This document shows, piece by piece, positions 7,878-15,443 of a stretch of 64,000 bases of DNA; within the stretch, counting starts at the first letter, position 1; every line of letters starts with the position of its first letter. The stretch lies in the NCBI GenBank assembly GCA_963707575.1, contig OY970171.1, positions 2,046,001 to 2,110,000 of the forward strand, given 5' to 3'. Under the pieces are notes generated by a model. The model did not search any database. It was given only the letters and a program-made list of their open reading frames with translations, and was not told where the DNA came from. The position numbers and the translations under genes are program-made. The DNA comes from Gaiellasilicea sp963707575. Its GTDB lineage: Bacteria > Actinomycetota > Thermoleophilia > Gaiellales > Gaiellaceae.

Positions 7878-8480
7878 GTGTCCGCAACCGTGCTCTACAT
7901 GTCCATGTCGCTCGACGGATTCATCGCCGGGCCGAATGAGGGGCCGGGCAACGGGCTCGGAGACGGCGGGCACCGTCTGCACGAGTGGGTGCTGCCGGGC
8001 GGCGGCGTCGACCTCGAGGCAGCCCGCCGGTCGGCCGGTGTCAACGGCCAGGTCGTCGAAGAGTTCATGTCCACTGGCGCGGTCGTCGCAGGCCGGAGGA
8101 CCTTCGAGCCTGCCGGCGGCTGGGGCGGCGACCATCACGACGGCGTGCCCATCTGGGTCTTCAGCCGCCACGAGCCCGGCGTCGACGTGAGCGAGTGGCC
8201 GCTCGTCACCTACGTGAACGATGTGACGAGCGCGATGACCCAAGCCAAGGAGGCTGCCGGCGACAAGAACGTGTTGGTCCACGGCGCCGCCACCGCGCAG
8301 CTCGCACTCGCCGCCGGCGTTCTCGACGAGCTCGAGCTCCACGTCATCCCGGTGCTCTTCGGCCAAGGGCGCCGTCTCTTCGAGGGCCTCGCCGCCGAGC
8401 AGATCGAGCTCGAGCGGACCCGGATCCTCGAGGGAGAGGGCGGAGTCACCCACCTGCACTACCGGGTCGGCGCTAGATGA
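7878..8480 (+). CDS. Dihydrofolate reductase-fold protein (RibD C-terminal family), second copy
   Basis: 200 residues from GTG at 7878, preceded by GAGGAGAGGGGG. YMSMSLDGFIAGPNEGPGN, AVVAGRRTFEPAGGWGGDHH, VPIWVFSRHEP, NVLVHGAATAQLALAAGVLDE and HVIPVLFGQGRRLFEG follow the RibD-C family pattern more closely than the copy at 6547. An NAD(P)H-dependent reductase role is inferred. The TGA overlaps the ATG of the FAD monooxygenase (ATGA), so the two are almost certainly cotranscribed and translationally coupled. Confidence 0.87.
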   Translation: MSATVLYMSMSLDGFIAGPNEGPGNGLGDGGHRLHEWVLPGGGVDLEAARRSAGVNGQVVEEFMSTGAVVAGRRTFEPAGGWGGDHHDGVPIWVFSRHEPGVDVSEWPLVTYVNDVTSAMTQAKEAAGDKNVLVHGAATAQLALAAGVLDELELHVIPVLFGQGRRLFEGLAAEQIELERTRILEGEGGVTHLHYRVGAR

Positions 8481-9982
8481 CCGAGCATGCGGTGGTGATC
8501 GCCGGAGGTGGTCCGGCAGGGCTGATGCTGGCGGGCGAGCTGGCGTTGGCGGGAGTGGACGTTGCGATTGTCGAGCGGCGCGCCAGCCAGGACCTCCCCG
8601 GCTCGCGAGCAGGCGGTCTGCACTCGCGCACCATCGAGATCCTCGATCAGCGGGGAATCGCCGATCGGTTCCTCGCTGAGGGGCAGGTGGTCCAGGTCGG
8701 GCAGTTCTCCGGGGCCCCGTTTGACATCAGCGACTTTCCCACCCGGCATCCCTACTCGCTCGGGCTCTGGCAGAAACACATCGAGCGCATTCTGGCCGGC
8801 TGGGTCGGCGAGCTGCCGGTGACCTTCTATCGCGAACGTGAGCTGACGGGCTTCACGCAGGAAGAAACCGGCGTCGACGTCGAGCTGTCCAACGGCCAGT
8901 CGCTGCGGGGGGAGTATCTGGTCGGGTGCGACGGAGGACGGAGTCTGGTCCGCAAAGCAGCCGGGATCGAGTTCCCGGGGTGGGATCCGACAACGAGCAG
9001 CCTGATCGCCACGGTCGAGCTGGCCGAGCCGCCGGAGGAATGGGGCATCCGCCACGACGCCGTCGGCATGCATGCCCTCGGCAGGGTGGACTACGAGATC
9101 GTCGACGGCGAGGTCGTCTACGCGGAGAGCGGGCCGGTAGGGGTCATGCTCACCGAAGCGCATGTCGGAGCCGCGACCGAACCCACTCTGCGCGATCTCA
9201 GCGAGGCCATGATCGCCGTCTACGGGACCGACTACGGGGTCCACAGCCCCACCTGGATCTCCAGGTTCACCGACATGTGCCGGCAGGCCGCGACCTACCG
9301 CGACAAGCGGGTTCTGCTGGCCGGCGACGCCGCACACGTGCATTCTCCGGATGGCGCGCAGGGCCTCCAGACGGCCGTCCAGGATGCGGTGAATCTGGGC
9401 TGGAAGTTGGCCCAGGTGGTCAAGCGGACATCGCCGGAAAGCCTCCTGGACACCTACCATGCCGAGCGTCACCCGGTCGCTGCCCGCGTGCTGCGCACCA
9501 CCATGGCGCACGTCGCGCTCCGCCGCCCAGACGAACGCACGGAGGCCTTGCGCGACACCATTGCCGAGCTGCTCATGGCGGACGAGCCGCCTCGCAGGCG
9601 ATTCGCCGCGATGATGTTCGGTCTGGACATCCACTACGACCTCGGCGAGGGACACCCGCTGCTCGGGCGCCGCATGCCCGATCTCGATCTGCTCACCGCC
9701 GCAGGCCCGCTGCGGGTCTTCGAGTTGCTGCACGACGCACGGCCGCTGCTGCTCAACCTCGGTGAGCCCGGCGGCTTCGACATCACTCCATGGGCGGATC
9801 GCGTTCAGCTTGTCGACGCCGAATACGTGGGTGCGTGGGAGCTTCCGGTACTCGGGGAGGTCGCCGCTCCCAGCGCCGCGTTGGTTCGGCCGGACGGATA
9901 CGTCGCCTGGGTGGGAGAGCTGACCCAGGTGGGGCTCCATGACGCGCTGACCACCTGGTTCGGACTGCCTACTGTGGTCTAG
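8477..9982 (+). CDS. FAD-dependent aromatic/polyketide hydroxylase (PHBH-type monooxygenase)
   Basis: 501 residues. Dinucleotide-binding GGGPAGLMLAGELA at about 10-23, then VERR with SRAGGLHSRTIEILDQRG, the DG motif GCDGGRSLVRKAAGIEF (about 152-168) and the GD motif LLAGDAAHVHSPDGAQGLQT (about 279-298). The C-terminal thioredoxin-like domain (about 380-501) is typical of the RdmE/PgaE/rifampicin-monooxygenase group. NADPH-dependent hydroxylation of an aromatic substrate or antibiotic is the expected reaction; the substrate is unknown. ATGA-coupled to the upstream reductase gene. Full length, intact. Confidence 0.9.
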   Translation: MTEHAVVIAGGGPAGLMLAGELALAGVDVAIVERRASQDLPGSRAGGLHSRTIEILDQRGIADRFLAEGQVVQVGQFSGAPFDISDFPTRHPYSLGLWQKHIERILAGWVGELPVTFYRERELTGFTQEETGVDVELSNGQSLRGEYLVGCDGGRSLVRKAAGIEFPGWDPTTSSLIATVELAEPPEEWGIRHDAVGMHALGRVDYEIVDGEVVYAESGPVGVMLTEAHVGAATEPTLRDLSEAMIAVYGTDYGVHSPTWISRFTDMCRQAATYRDKRVLLAGDAAHVHSPDGAQGLQTAVQDAVNLGWKLAQVVKRTSPESLLDTYHAERHPVAARVLRTTMAHVALRRPDERTEALRDTIAELLMADEPPRRRFAAMMFGLDIHYDLGEGHPLLGRRMPDLDLLTAAGPLRVFELLHDARPLLLNLGEPGGFDITPWADRVQLVDAEYVGAWELPVLGEVAAPSAALVRPDGYVAWVGELTQVGLHDALTTWFGLPTVV

Positions 9983-10179
9983 AGCAGGTCTCACGGGGCC
10001 ACTGGCCTGAAGGCGGCGCGGCGACGTGGTGCAGGCTCTGGACAGCGTCGGCTCTCCGAGCTACGTCCGCCGGGCCTCCCGGAACGCTGCGCGAGGTCCT
10101 CGTCACCAAATTTCTGCGCTGTCGAGATTGACCCAGATGGGTCCGTGTCAGGACGCGCCGGCCTGGCTAATCTTGAGAC
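9983..10179. other. Intergenic region, nothing recognised
   Basis: I see no convincing gene. Short open frames on both strands lack family features. TAATCT at 10168-10173, seven bases before the next ATG, looks like a -10 box for a leaderless transcript. Confidence 0.5.
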
Positions 10180-10356
10180 ATGAGCTCGGGAACGCCAGAC
10201 CTCACCCCCGTCCGCGAAGCAGCCAGCCACGCGGAGGACGGGCGTAGGCAGCTCGAGACCGAGATCCGCAAGGCTCGAGGCAGGGGGGCGTCGCTACGGG
10301 CGATCGCCGGGGCCGCGGGCCTCACGCACGAGACAGTGCGCCGGATCGCCGGCTAG
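10180..10356 (+). CDS. 58-residue helix-turn-helix protein
   Basis: ATG at 10180 to TAG at 10354-10356. The C-terminal half (GRGASLRAIAGAAGLTHETV, then RRIAG) reads as a compact helix-turn-helix of the kind found in resolvase tails and small actinobacterial DNA-binding proteins. The N-terminal half is a charged helix. TAATCT ends seven bases before the ATG and there is no ribosome binding site, so translation is probably leaderless. Codon choice is typical of the region. The target and function are unknown. Confidence 0.6.
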   Translation: MSSGTPDLTPVREAASHAEDGRRQLETEIRKARGRGASLRAIAGAAGLTHETVRRIAG

Positions 10357-10469
10357 CCCGCCGGGCTGTTCATCGGAAGGACCGAGCCGCAGCCCGCGGC
10401 TGGACAAGCGACGTCCTACACACGCCTCGTCGGCGGACAAGGCACGATCAACAAGGAGGCAGCTGCAAG

Positions 10470-10931
10470 ATGCTCACCAAGGTCGGTTTCCTGCTCGCGG
10501 GAGTACTCGTGGGCGCCCTCGTCGTCAGCCCGTGGGGGCCCGGTGCGGCTGCGTCGACAGGGCCGGCGACGATCCGGATCACGAACAAGGAGGTCGATGT
10601 CGCCCGCGTCGACGTCGGGCGCCGCGGCAAGTCCCCCGGGGACATGGAGATCATCCGGCAGCACCTGTTCGACCGCCGGCAGAATCGAATCGGTCGAGCG
10701 GAGCTGGTCTGCACGTTCGTGGACAGCCGGCGCGCCCGCGTCTGCCGGGGCACGTACGTCCTGCCGAAGGGGAAGCTCGTCGTCGGCGGCTCGCTGTCCT
10801 TCCGGCAGTTCTACGACCTCGCAGTCGTCGGCGGCACCGGCCTCTACGACAACGCGCGCGGCTCCGTCACGGTCACGCGCATGGGCAGGCGGCCCGTCCG
10901 CGACCTCGTCGTCGTCAGGCTCGTGGGCTAG
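10470..10931 (+). CDS. Secreted dirigent / allene-oxide-cyclase-barrel-like protein
   Basis: 153 residues with an N-terminal signal or anchor (about 5-28, ending GAAAS). The C-terminal beta-barrel-like sequence contains CTFVDSRRARVCRGTYVLPKG, LVVGGSL and YDLAVVGGTGLYDNARGSVTV. This series resembles dirigent-type and AOC-barrel proteins, also found as secreted actinobacterial proteins of unknown role. Two cysteines could form a disulfide. AAGGAGG lies about 13 bases before the ATG. Homology is judged from motif order only; the ligand or enzymatic activity is unknown. Confidence 0.65.
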   Translation: MLTKVGFLLAGVLVGALVVSPWGPGAAASTGPATIRITNKEVDVARVDVGRRGKSPGDMEIIRQHLFDRRQNRIGRAELVCTFVDSRRARVCRGTYVLPKGKLVVGGSLSFRQFYDLAVVGGTGLYDNARGSVTVTRMGRRPVRDLVVVRLVG

Positions 10932-10969
10932 GCGAGTCGCGCGTTCATTCCTGCGCGCCACCTGAGCGC

Positions 10970-11004
10970 GCGCTCTCGCTGACAGTCTGGCTGTCCGAGA
11001 GCGC
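10970..11004 (+). terminator. Hairpin terminator after the dirigent-like gene
   Basis: GCGCTCTCG (10970-10978) and GACAG (10981-10985) pair with CTGTC (10991-10995) and CGAGAGCGC (10996-11004), with a two-base bulge and five-base loop. There is no T-tract. It lies about 40 bases past the stop. Confidence 0.6.
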
Positions 11005-11128
11005 CCGCGTGCCCCGGGCTGAGATCACACAAGAAACCCCTGTTTTGCAGCGTGTTTGCGAGCGATGCTCGCCTGACGGTCGCACGCTTGCAACGGGGTC
11101 GTTCGCATCGCGAAAACCCTGCAAATAA

Positions 11129-11201
11129 AGCCCTCTGACGGACTCGAACCGTCGACCCCCTCCTTACCATGGAGGTGCTCTACCAACTGAGCTAAGAGGG
11201 C
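11129..11201 (-). tRNA. tRNA-Thr (anticodon GGT)
   Basis: The reverse complement folds into a complete cloverleaf: 7-bp acceptor (GCCCTCT/AGAGGGC), D-arm GCTCAGTTGGTAGAGC, anticodon stem CCTCC/GGAGG with loop ATGGTAA (anticodon GGT) and T-arm GACGG-TTCGAGT-CCGTC. No CCA is encoded. Confidence 0.96.
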
Positions 11202-11260
11202 GAGACGTGGGAGAGTCTAGCCGTCCGGCCGCCAGGGTTCGAGCGCGGCCAGACGACTGA

Positions 11261-11342
11261 TGCAGGGGAGAGGATTCGAACCTCTGTAGGCTGAGCCGGC
11301 GGGTTTACAGCCCGCTCCCTTTGGCCGCTCGGGCACCCCTGC
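11261..11342 (-). tRNA. tRNA-Tyr (anticodon GTA)
   Basis: The reverse complement starts GCAGGGG and ends CCCCTGC plus discriminator A. It has anticodon loop CTGTAAA (GTA), a long variable arm and T-arm AGAGG-TTCGAAT-CCTCT. The long variable arm is as expected for a class II tyrosine tRNA. It lies about 60 bases from tRNA-Thr on the same strand, so probably one transcript. Confidence 0.95.
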
Positions 11343-11364
11343 GCGAGCCGCAGTGTAGCGACCG

Positions 11365-12528
11365 TCAGGCGTGCGAAGAACGCAGGTGGCGGACGACCTC
11401 GACGAGGATTCCGACGAGGGAGACCAGGAGGAGCGCGAGCACGGCGAGCCCGAGGACGATCGGCAGCTCATGCGGCTCGTCGATGAACTGCAGGCCCGGC
11501 AGCACCGCGAGGGGCGGCTGCTCCCGGTCGCTGAATTCATCTCCGGTGATCTGCGCGGTGGGAGCCGCCTGCGGATCGGTCGAGCCCGGGTCGCCCGCGG
11601 CACGGCCTTCGAATGTGCCGGCGCCGGAGACGAAGGCTTCAGGAGCAGGCTGGGGTGTGGTGCACTGCGGCGGGATGCGGGTGGTGGCCGTCGCTCCGGG
11701 CGCGACGATCGTCACGACCGCCCGGCCGAGCTTCGTCTTGCGCGCCCGTGGCCTCAGGGTGAGCTGGTAGGTGCCCGGCTCGAGCGGCCGTCCTGCGATC
11801 CTGCCGTTGAAGCGGAACCGGTTCACACCTTCACGCCCACGGAAGGCGACCCGGCCGGCGATCGCGCAGCTGGGGCCCGGCCCGCGAACGACAAGGATCA
11901 GCTTGGCGGCGCGCGAAAGGCGGAAGCGAAGGACAGTCAGGCCACGCTTCTTGCCGCGATTGGTGAAGCGGTTGCGCGAGACGCTGAGGCGAGCAGGCCC
12001 TGCGAAGCCGGAAGCTCGCTCCGCGGTGGAGGATGCGACCTGGGCCGGGGTGGTGTAGCCGCTCCCGCCATCGGATGGTGCCCCGGGCGCCGACGGTGTC
12101 GTCGACGCGGGCGCCGCGGGACCGGCGCCACCCGCGGTCGGGCGCGCACTTGCCGACCCCTGTCCCGGCAGGTTGGGCGCCGGCACGGCCGGCGCCGACG
12201 CCTTCGGAAGCGGTGCGCTCGGAGGCGGCACGTTCGGAACCGACGGGGTGGACACCGGCAGGCTGGGCACGGTGACGGGCGGTGGGGGAGGCAGCGTCAC
12301 TGGCGGCGGCGGCACCGTGACCGTCGTCGTCGTCGGGAGGGTCGGCAGCGTGACCGTCGTCGTGACCGGCAGGGTCGGCACCGTCACGGTTGGCGCCGTC
12401 ACGGTTGGCAGGGTGATCGTCGTCGTCGGAATCGCCGCCGTCGCCGAACCCGCCAACGTGTAGGCGGATCCGAAGCCGAGGCTTCCGAGGAGCGCGATGC
12501 CGCAGGCACGCCAGATTGTCCGTTTCAT
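11365..12528 (-). CDS. Secreted Thr/Pro-repeat surface protein with C-terminal membrane anchor
   Basis: 387 residues. Signal peptide (about 1-32), then about 100 residues of degenerate TxTxPTxP repeats turning into Pro-rich stretches (about 35-105), then an Ala/Pro/Gly linker. A compact domain at about 175-280 contains SRNRFTNRGKKRG, LRFRLSRAAKLILVVRG and FRFNGRIAGRPLEPGTYQLTL, like the Ig-like domains of actinobacterial exported proteins. The C-terminus has one transmembrane segment (about 350-375) with a basic end. It probably spans the wall and exposes the domain. It sits directly before the pilus locus but on the opposite strand, with no pilus-type promoter. Confidence 0.7.
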   Translation of the reverse strand: MKRTIWRACGIALLGSLGFGSAYTLAGSATAAIPTTTITLPTVTAPTVTVPTLPVTTTVTLPTLPTTTTVTVPPPPVTLPPPPPVTVPSLPVSTPSVPNVPPPSAPLPKASAPAVPAPNLPGQGSASARPTAGGAGPAAPASTTPSAPGAPSDGGSGYTTPAQVASSTAERASGFAGPARLSVSRNRFTNRGKKRGLTVLRFRLSRAAKLILVVRGPGPSCAIAGRVAFRGREGVNRFRFNGRIAGRPLEPGTYQLTLRPRARKTKLGRAVVTIVAPGATATTRIPPQCTTPQPAPEAFVSGAGTFEGRAAGDPGSTDPQAAPTAQITGDEFSDREQPPLAVLPGLQFIDEPHELPIVLGLAVLALLLVSLVGILVEVVRHLRSSHA

Positions 12529-12738
12529 AGACCTGATGCTGCAACGGTGTCCGACGACACCCGGATACGGGTGCGGGGCTTAGCGGAAGCGCTTCGCGCG
12601 CTTCGGGAAACCCGTCGCTCTGATCGCGGCGCGCCGCCTGCCTGCGAGCTGTCGGACCGTGCAGGTGCGGAGCTGTGACTTCGGAGCGCGTTTCACGAGC
12701 GGAGGTGTATCGAGCGGGCCGGACGGCACCCGCCGTCC

Positions 12739-12766
12739 TAAAGGCGGCGAGGGTCGATGCCGATTG
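12739..12766 (+). promoter_or_regulatory. FliA/WhiG-type promoter of the pilT1 unit
   Basis: TAAA (12739-12742), 16 bases, GCCGATTG (12759-12766). It matches the sigma-28/SigD/WhiG consensus TAAA-N15/16-GCCGATAA. The start codon of the PilT gene is 16 bases further on. Confidence 0.75.
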
Positions 12767-12782
12767 AAGGCGGCGACCGTCC

Positions 12783-13961
12783 ATGGACCTGAATGCCCTC
12801 CTCCGGCGCGCCGTCGAACTCGGCGCGAGCGACATCCACCTGAAGCTGGACCAGCCGCCGATGCTGCGTCGCGACGGCGCGATCGCGCCGCTCTCGGAGT
12901 GCCCGCCGCTCGGTGCGCCCGATCTGCTGGTCGCGCTCGAGACGGTGACACACCTGACTCCCGATCGACTCCGCACCTTCCACGAGAGCGGCGACCTCGA
13001 CATCGCCTACACCGCCGACGGACTCCCGCGCTTCCGAGTCAACGCCTTTCGCCAGCGCGGCGCGATCTCGTTCGCGTTCCGCGTGATCCCGCGCGACGTG
13101 CCGAGCTTCGAGCAGCTGAACCTCCCGCCCGGCGTCACGCGGCTCGCGAGCGAGCACCGCGGCCTCGTGCTCGTGACGGGTGCGACCGGGTCGGGCAAGA
13201 CGACGACGCTCGCCGCGATGCTCGACCACATCAACCGGACGCGGCACCAGCACATCGTCACGATCGAAGACCCGATCGAGATCCTGCATCCCGACCGCAA
13301 CTGCATCGTCAACCAGCGCGAGATCGGGCTCGACACGGAGAACTTTGCGCAGGCGCTGCGGCGCGTGCTGCGGCAGGATCCGGACACGATCCTGATCGGC
13401 GAGCTGCGCGACGCCGAGACGGCGCAGACCGCGTTGCAGGCGGCCGAGTCCGGCCATCTCGTCTTCTCCACGCTCCACACGGTCGACGCGGCCGAGACGG
13501 TGGGACGGATGATCGAGTTCTTCCCGCCCGGCAAGCAGCAGCAGATTCGCTCCGTGCTCGCCGGCGTGCTGCGAGGCGTGATCAGCCAGCGGCTCCTGCC
13601 CCGGCTCGGGGGCGGGCGCATCGCCGCGGTCGAGGTGATGCTCACGAACGCGCGCATCGCCGAGCTGATCCGCGAGCAGCGCTCCGAGGAGATCCCGGAC
13701 GCCATTGCCGAGGGCGCGTTCTTCGAGATGCAGACTTTCGAGCAGGCCCTGATCGAGCACGTGCTCGGCGGCCGTGTCGAGCGTGAGGTCGCGGCCAACG
13801 CCTCCTCCAACGCGCACGACTTCGTCGTCTCGCTCGACCATGCGATCAAGCGCCAGAACCACCAGGTCGCGCAGGCCGAGGCCGCAGCCAGGGCAGAGGC
13901 CGCCGCGGCCGCCGAGGCTGCGACTCCGACGCTCCGCGTCGTCGGGCCTACAGGCGCATGA
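12783..13961 (+). CDS. pilT: Type IV pilus retraction ATPase, PilT family (copy 1)
   Basis: 392 residues. Hexameric cytoplasmic ATPase that depolymerises the pilus. The PAS-like N-domain (about 1-100, ELGASDIHL) precedes Walker A GATGSGKT (133-140), an Asp box VTIEDPIE (159-166), Walker B ILIGELRD (203-210) and the His box GHLVFSTLHT (224-233). RIAELIREQR (291-300) corresponds to the PilT AIRNLIRE motif, separating it from PilB. The C-terminal tail (about 355-392) is Ala/Glu-rich and longer than usual. It is the first gene after a FliA/WhiG-type promoter. The stop overlaps the next start (ATGA). Confidence 0.92.
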   Translation: MDLNALLRRAVELGASDIHLKLDQPPMLRRDGAIAPLSECPPLGAPDLLVALETVTHLTPDRLRTFHESGDLDIAYTADGLPRFRVNAFRQRGAISFAFRVIPRDVPSFEQLNLPPGVTRLASEHRGLVLVTGATGSGKTTTLAAMLDHINRTRHQHIVTIEDPIEILHPDRNCIVNQREIGLDTENFAQALRRVLRQDPDTILIGELRDAETAQTALQAAESGHLVFSTLHTVDAAETVGRMIEFFPPGKQQQIRSVLAGVLRGVISQRLLPRLGGGRIAAVEVMLTNARIAELIREQRSEEIPDAIAEGAFFEMQTFEQALIEHVLGGRVEREVAANASSNAHDFVVSLDHAIKRQNHQVAQAEAAARAEAAAAAEAATPTLRVVGPTGA

Positions 13962-15412
13962 GACGCATGCTCGTTCCGGTTGCCGCGCTGGTCGCGGTCG
14001 CCCTCACGCTCCTTGCGGGCACAGCGTCGGCCGAGACCTTCGACCTCGTCCCGGCGGCCCCGGTCGCCCCGATGCCGGTGCTGCCGAGCAGCGACATCCC
14101 CAACGAGCCCGGCGGGATCCTGCTCCCTCCCAACGTCTTCAACGCACCCTTCTCGCCCGTCCGCGAGCTCTCCGAGGAGCAGCTGCGCGAGCTCTGGCTC
14201 CGGGCCGGCGGCGCCTACGGCGTTCCGTGGCAGGTGCTCGCCGCCATCAACAAGATCGAGACGAACTTCGGGCGCAACATGGGCCCGAGCTCCGCGGGCG
14301 CGGTCGGCTGGATGCAGTTCATGCCGGACACCTGGCTGCGCTGGGGCACCGACGGGTCCGGTGACGGGATCGCCGACCCCTGGGATCCCGAGGACGGCGT
14401 CTTTTCCGCGGCGCGCTACCTCGCCGCCGCCGGAGCGCACACCGACATTCAGCGCGCGATTTTCGCGTACAACCATGCGCAGTGGTACGTCGACGACGTG
14501 CTCGAGCTCGCCGCCCTCTTCGGCGGCGGAGCCGGTGACGGCGCGGTCGTCTTCACGCTCGACCGGCTGGGATTGGCGCTCGACGAGGCGCAGACGGCGG
14601 TCTCCTCCATCAGCGACGCGCTGCGCGCGGCCGAGGCGCGCGAGCAGGAGCTGTCGGCCGTCGTCGAGGTGGCCGTGACCGTGGCGGATGACTCTGCTCT
14701 GTTGCTCTCGGACCGGCTCGTCGCGCAAAGGGATCTCTTTGCACTCGACGGCGATCGCGCAGACGCGTCCGCCAAGGTCGAGCGCCTCCGTGCCGAGCTC
14801 GCCGCCGCCGAGGCGGCTCTGGAGGCGGCGCGGAGTGGAGCCCATGCGGCGTCCTTCGCGCCCGCAGCGGCCGGTCTGCTCGCCGCGCCCACCCGCGCCG
14901 ACGGCTACGTGTTCCCGGTCGGCGGCGGTCCAGCCGCGGTGTCCGTCGGGCACGACCACCACGACTACCCCGCGGCGGACATCGCCGCTCCGATGGGCGC
15001 GCCCGTGTATGCGCTGGCGGACGCGATCGTGCTGGAGACCGTCGACGACGGGCGCTGCGGCACCGGGCTGACCCTGCAGACCCGTGAGGGGCTCGTCTGG
15101 ATCTACTGCCACCTCTCCCACCGCGACGGCGCGGTTGCGCCGGGTGCCTTCCTCACCGCGGGCCAGTGGCTCGGGCTCGTGGGCTCGACCGGCAATTCGA
15201 CCGGCCCCCATCTCCATCTCGGCCTCCGGCCGTCGCGCTATCCGCAGGAGATGCCGTGGTTCCAGGAGTTCGCGGGGCTCGCCTTCTCGTGGCAGGACGC
15301 GCCGACCGTGACGCCCGCCAACGCAGGCCCGATCTTCGCGCTCGTACCGTCCGTCGCCCCGTCTTCGGAGCCCGGCGACGACGTGATCGAGTTCACGCTT
15401 CCGAGGGGTTGA
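13958..15412 (+). CDS. Secreted bifunctional peptidoglycan hydrolase: lytic transglycosylase plus M23 peptidase
   Basis: 484 residues. Signal peptide 1-25. Residues about 75-185 form an MltB/SLT-type transglycosylase domain: AAINKIETNFGRN with the likely catalytic Glu101, then AGAVGWMQFMPDTW. Residues about 190-300 are an Ala/Glu-rich coiled coil. Residues about 320-430 form an M23 LytM domain with HHDYPAADIAAPMGAPVYA and HLHLGL, which carry the zinc ligands, so it is predicted active. ATGA overlap with pilT1 makes it cotranscribed with the pilus genes. Inference: it opens the wall for pilus assembly or export. Confidence 0.85.
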   Translation: MRRMLVPVAALVAVALTLLAGTASAETFDLVPAAPVAPMPVLPSSDIPNEPGGILLPPNVFNAPFSPVRELSEEQLRELWLRAGGAYGVPWQVLAAINKIETNFGRNMGPSSAGAVGWMQFMPDTWLRWGTDGSGDGIADPWDPEDGVFSAARYLAAAGAHTDIQRAIFAYNHAQWYVDDVLELAALFGGGAGDGAVVFTLDRLGLALDEAQTAVSSISDALRAAEAREQELSAVVEVAVTVADDSALLLSDRLVAQRDLFALDGDRADASAKVERLRAELAAAEAALEAARSGAHAASFAPAAAGLLAAPTRADGYVFPVGGGPAAVSVGHDHHDYPAADIAAPMGAPVYALADAIVLETVDDGRCGTGLTLQTREGLVWIYCHLSHRDGAVAPGAFLTAGQWLGLVGSTGNSTGPHLHLGLRPSRYPQEMPWFQEFAGLAFSWQDAPTVTPANAGPIFALVPSVAPSSEPGDDVIEFTLPRG

Positions 15413-15436
15413 GTTCACGCATGGGTCTGCCGAAGG
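15409..15436 (+). promoter_or_regulatory. Degenerate FliA/WhiG-type promoter of the PASTA-protein unit
   Basis: TTGA (15409-15412), exactly 16 bases, GCCGAAGG (15429-15436). The -10 has one mismatch at its most conserved T. The ATG follows after seven bases, the same distance as in the other leaderless pilus promoters, which supports it. Confidence 0.5.
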
Positions 15437-15443
15437 ACACCGT

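Noticed and set aside
9991..10247. Short open frames on both strands after the FAD monooxygenase
   Set aside because: No ribosome binding site, no family features, and they overlap a better small HTH gene.
11015..11045. GGGCTGAGATCAC...ACCCC resembling part of a TPP riboswitch
   Set aside because: The second conserved block (GAACCTGATC type) is missing and no thiamine gene follows.
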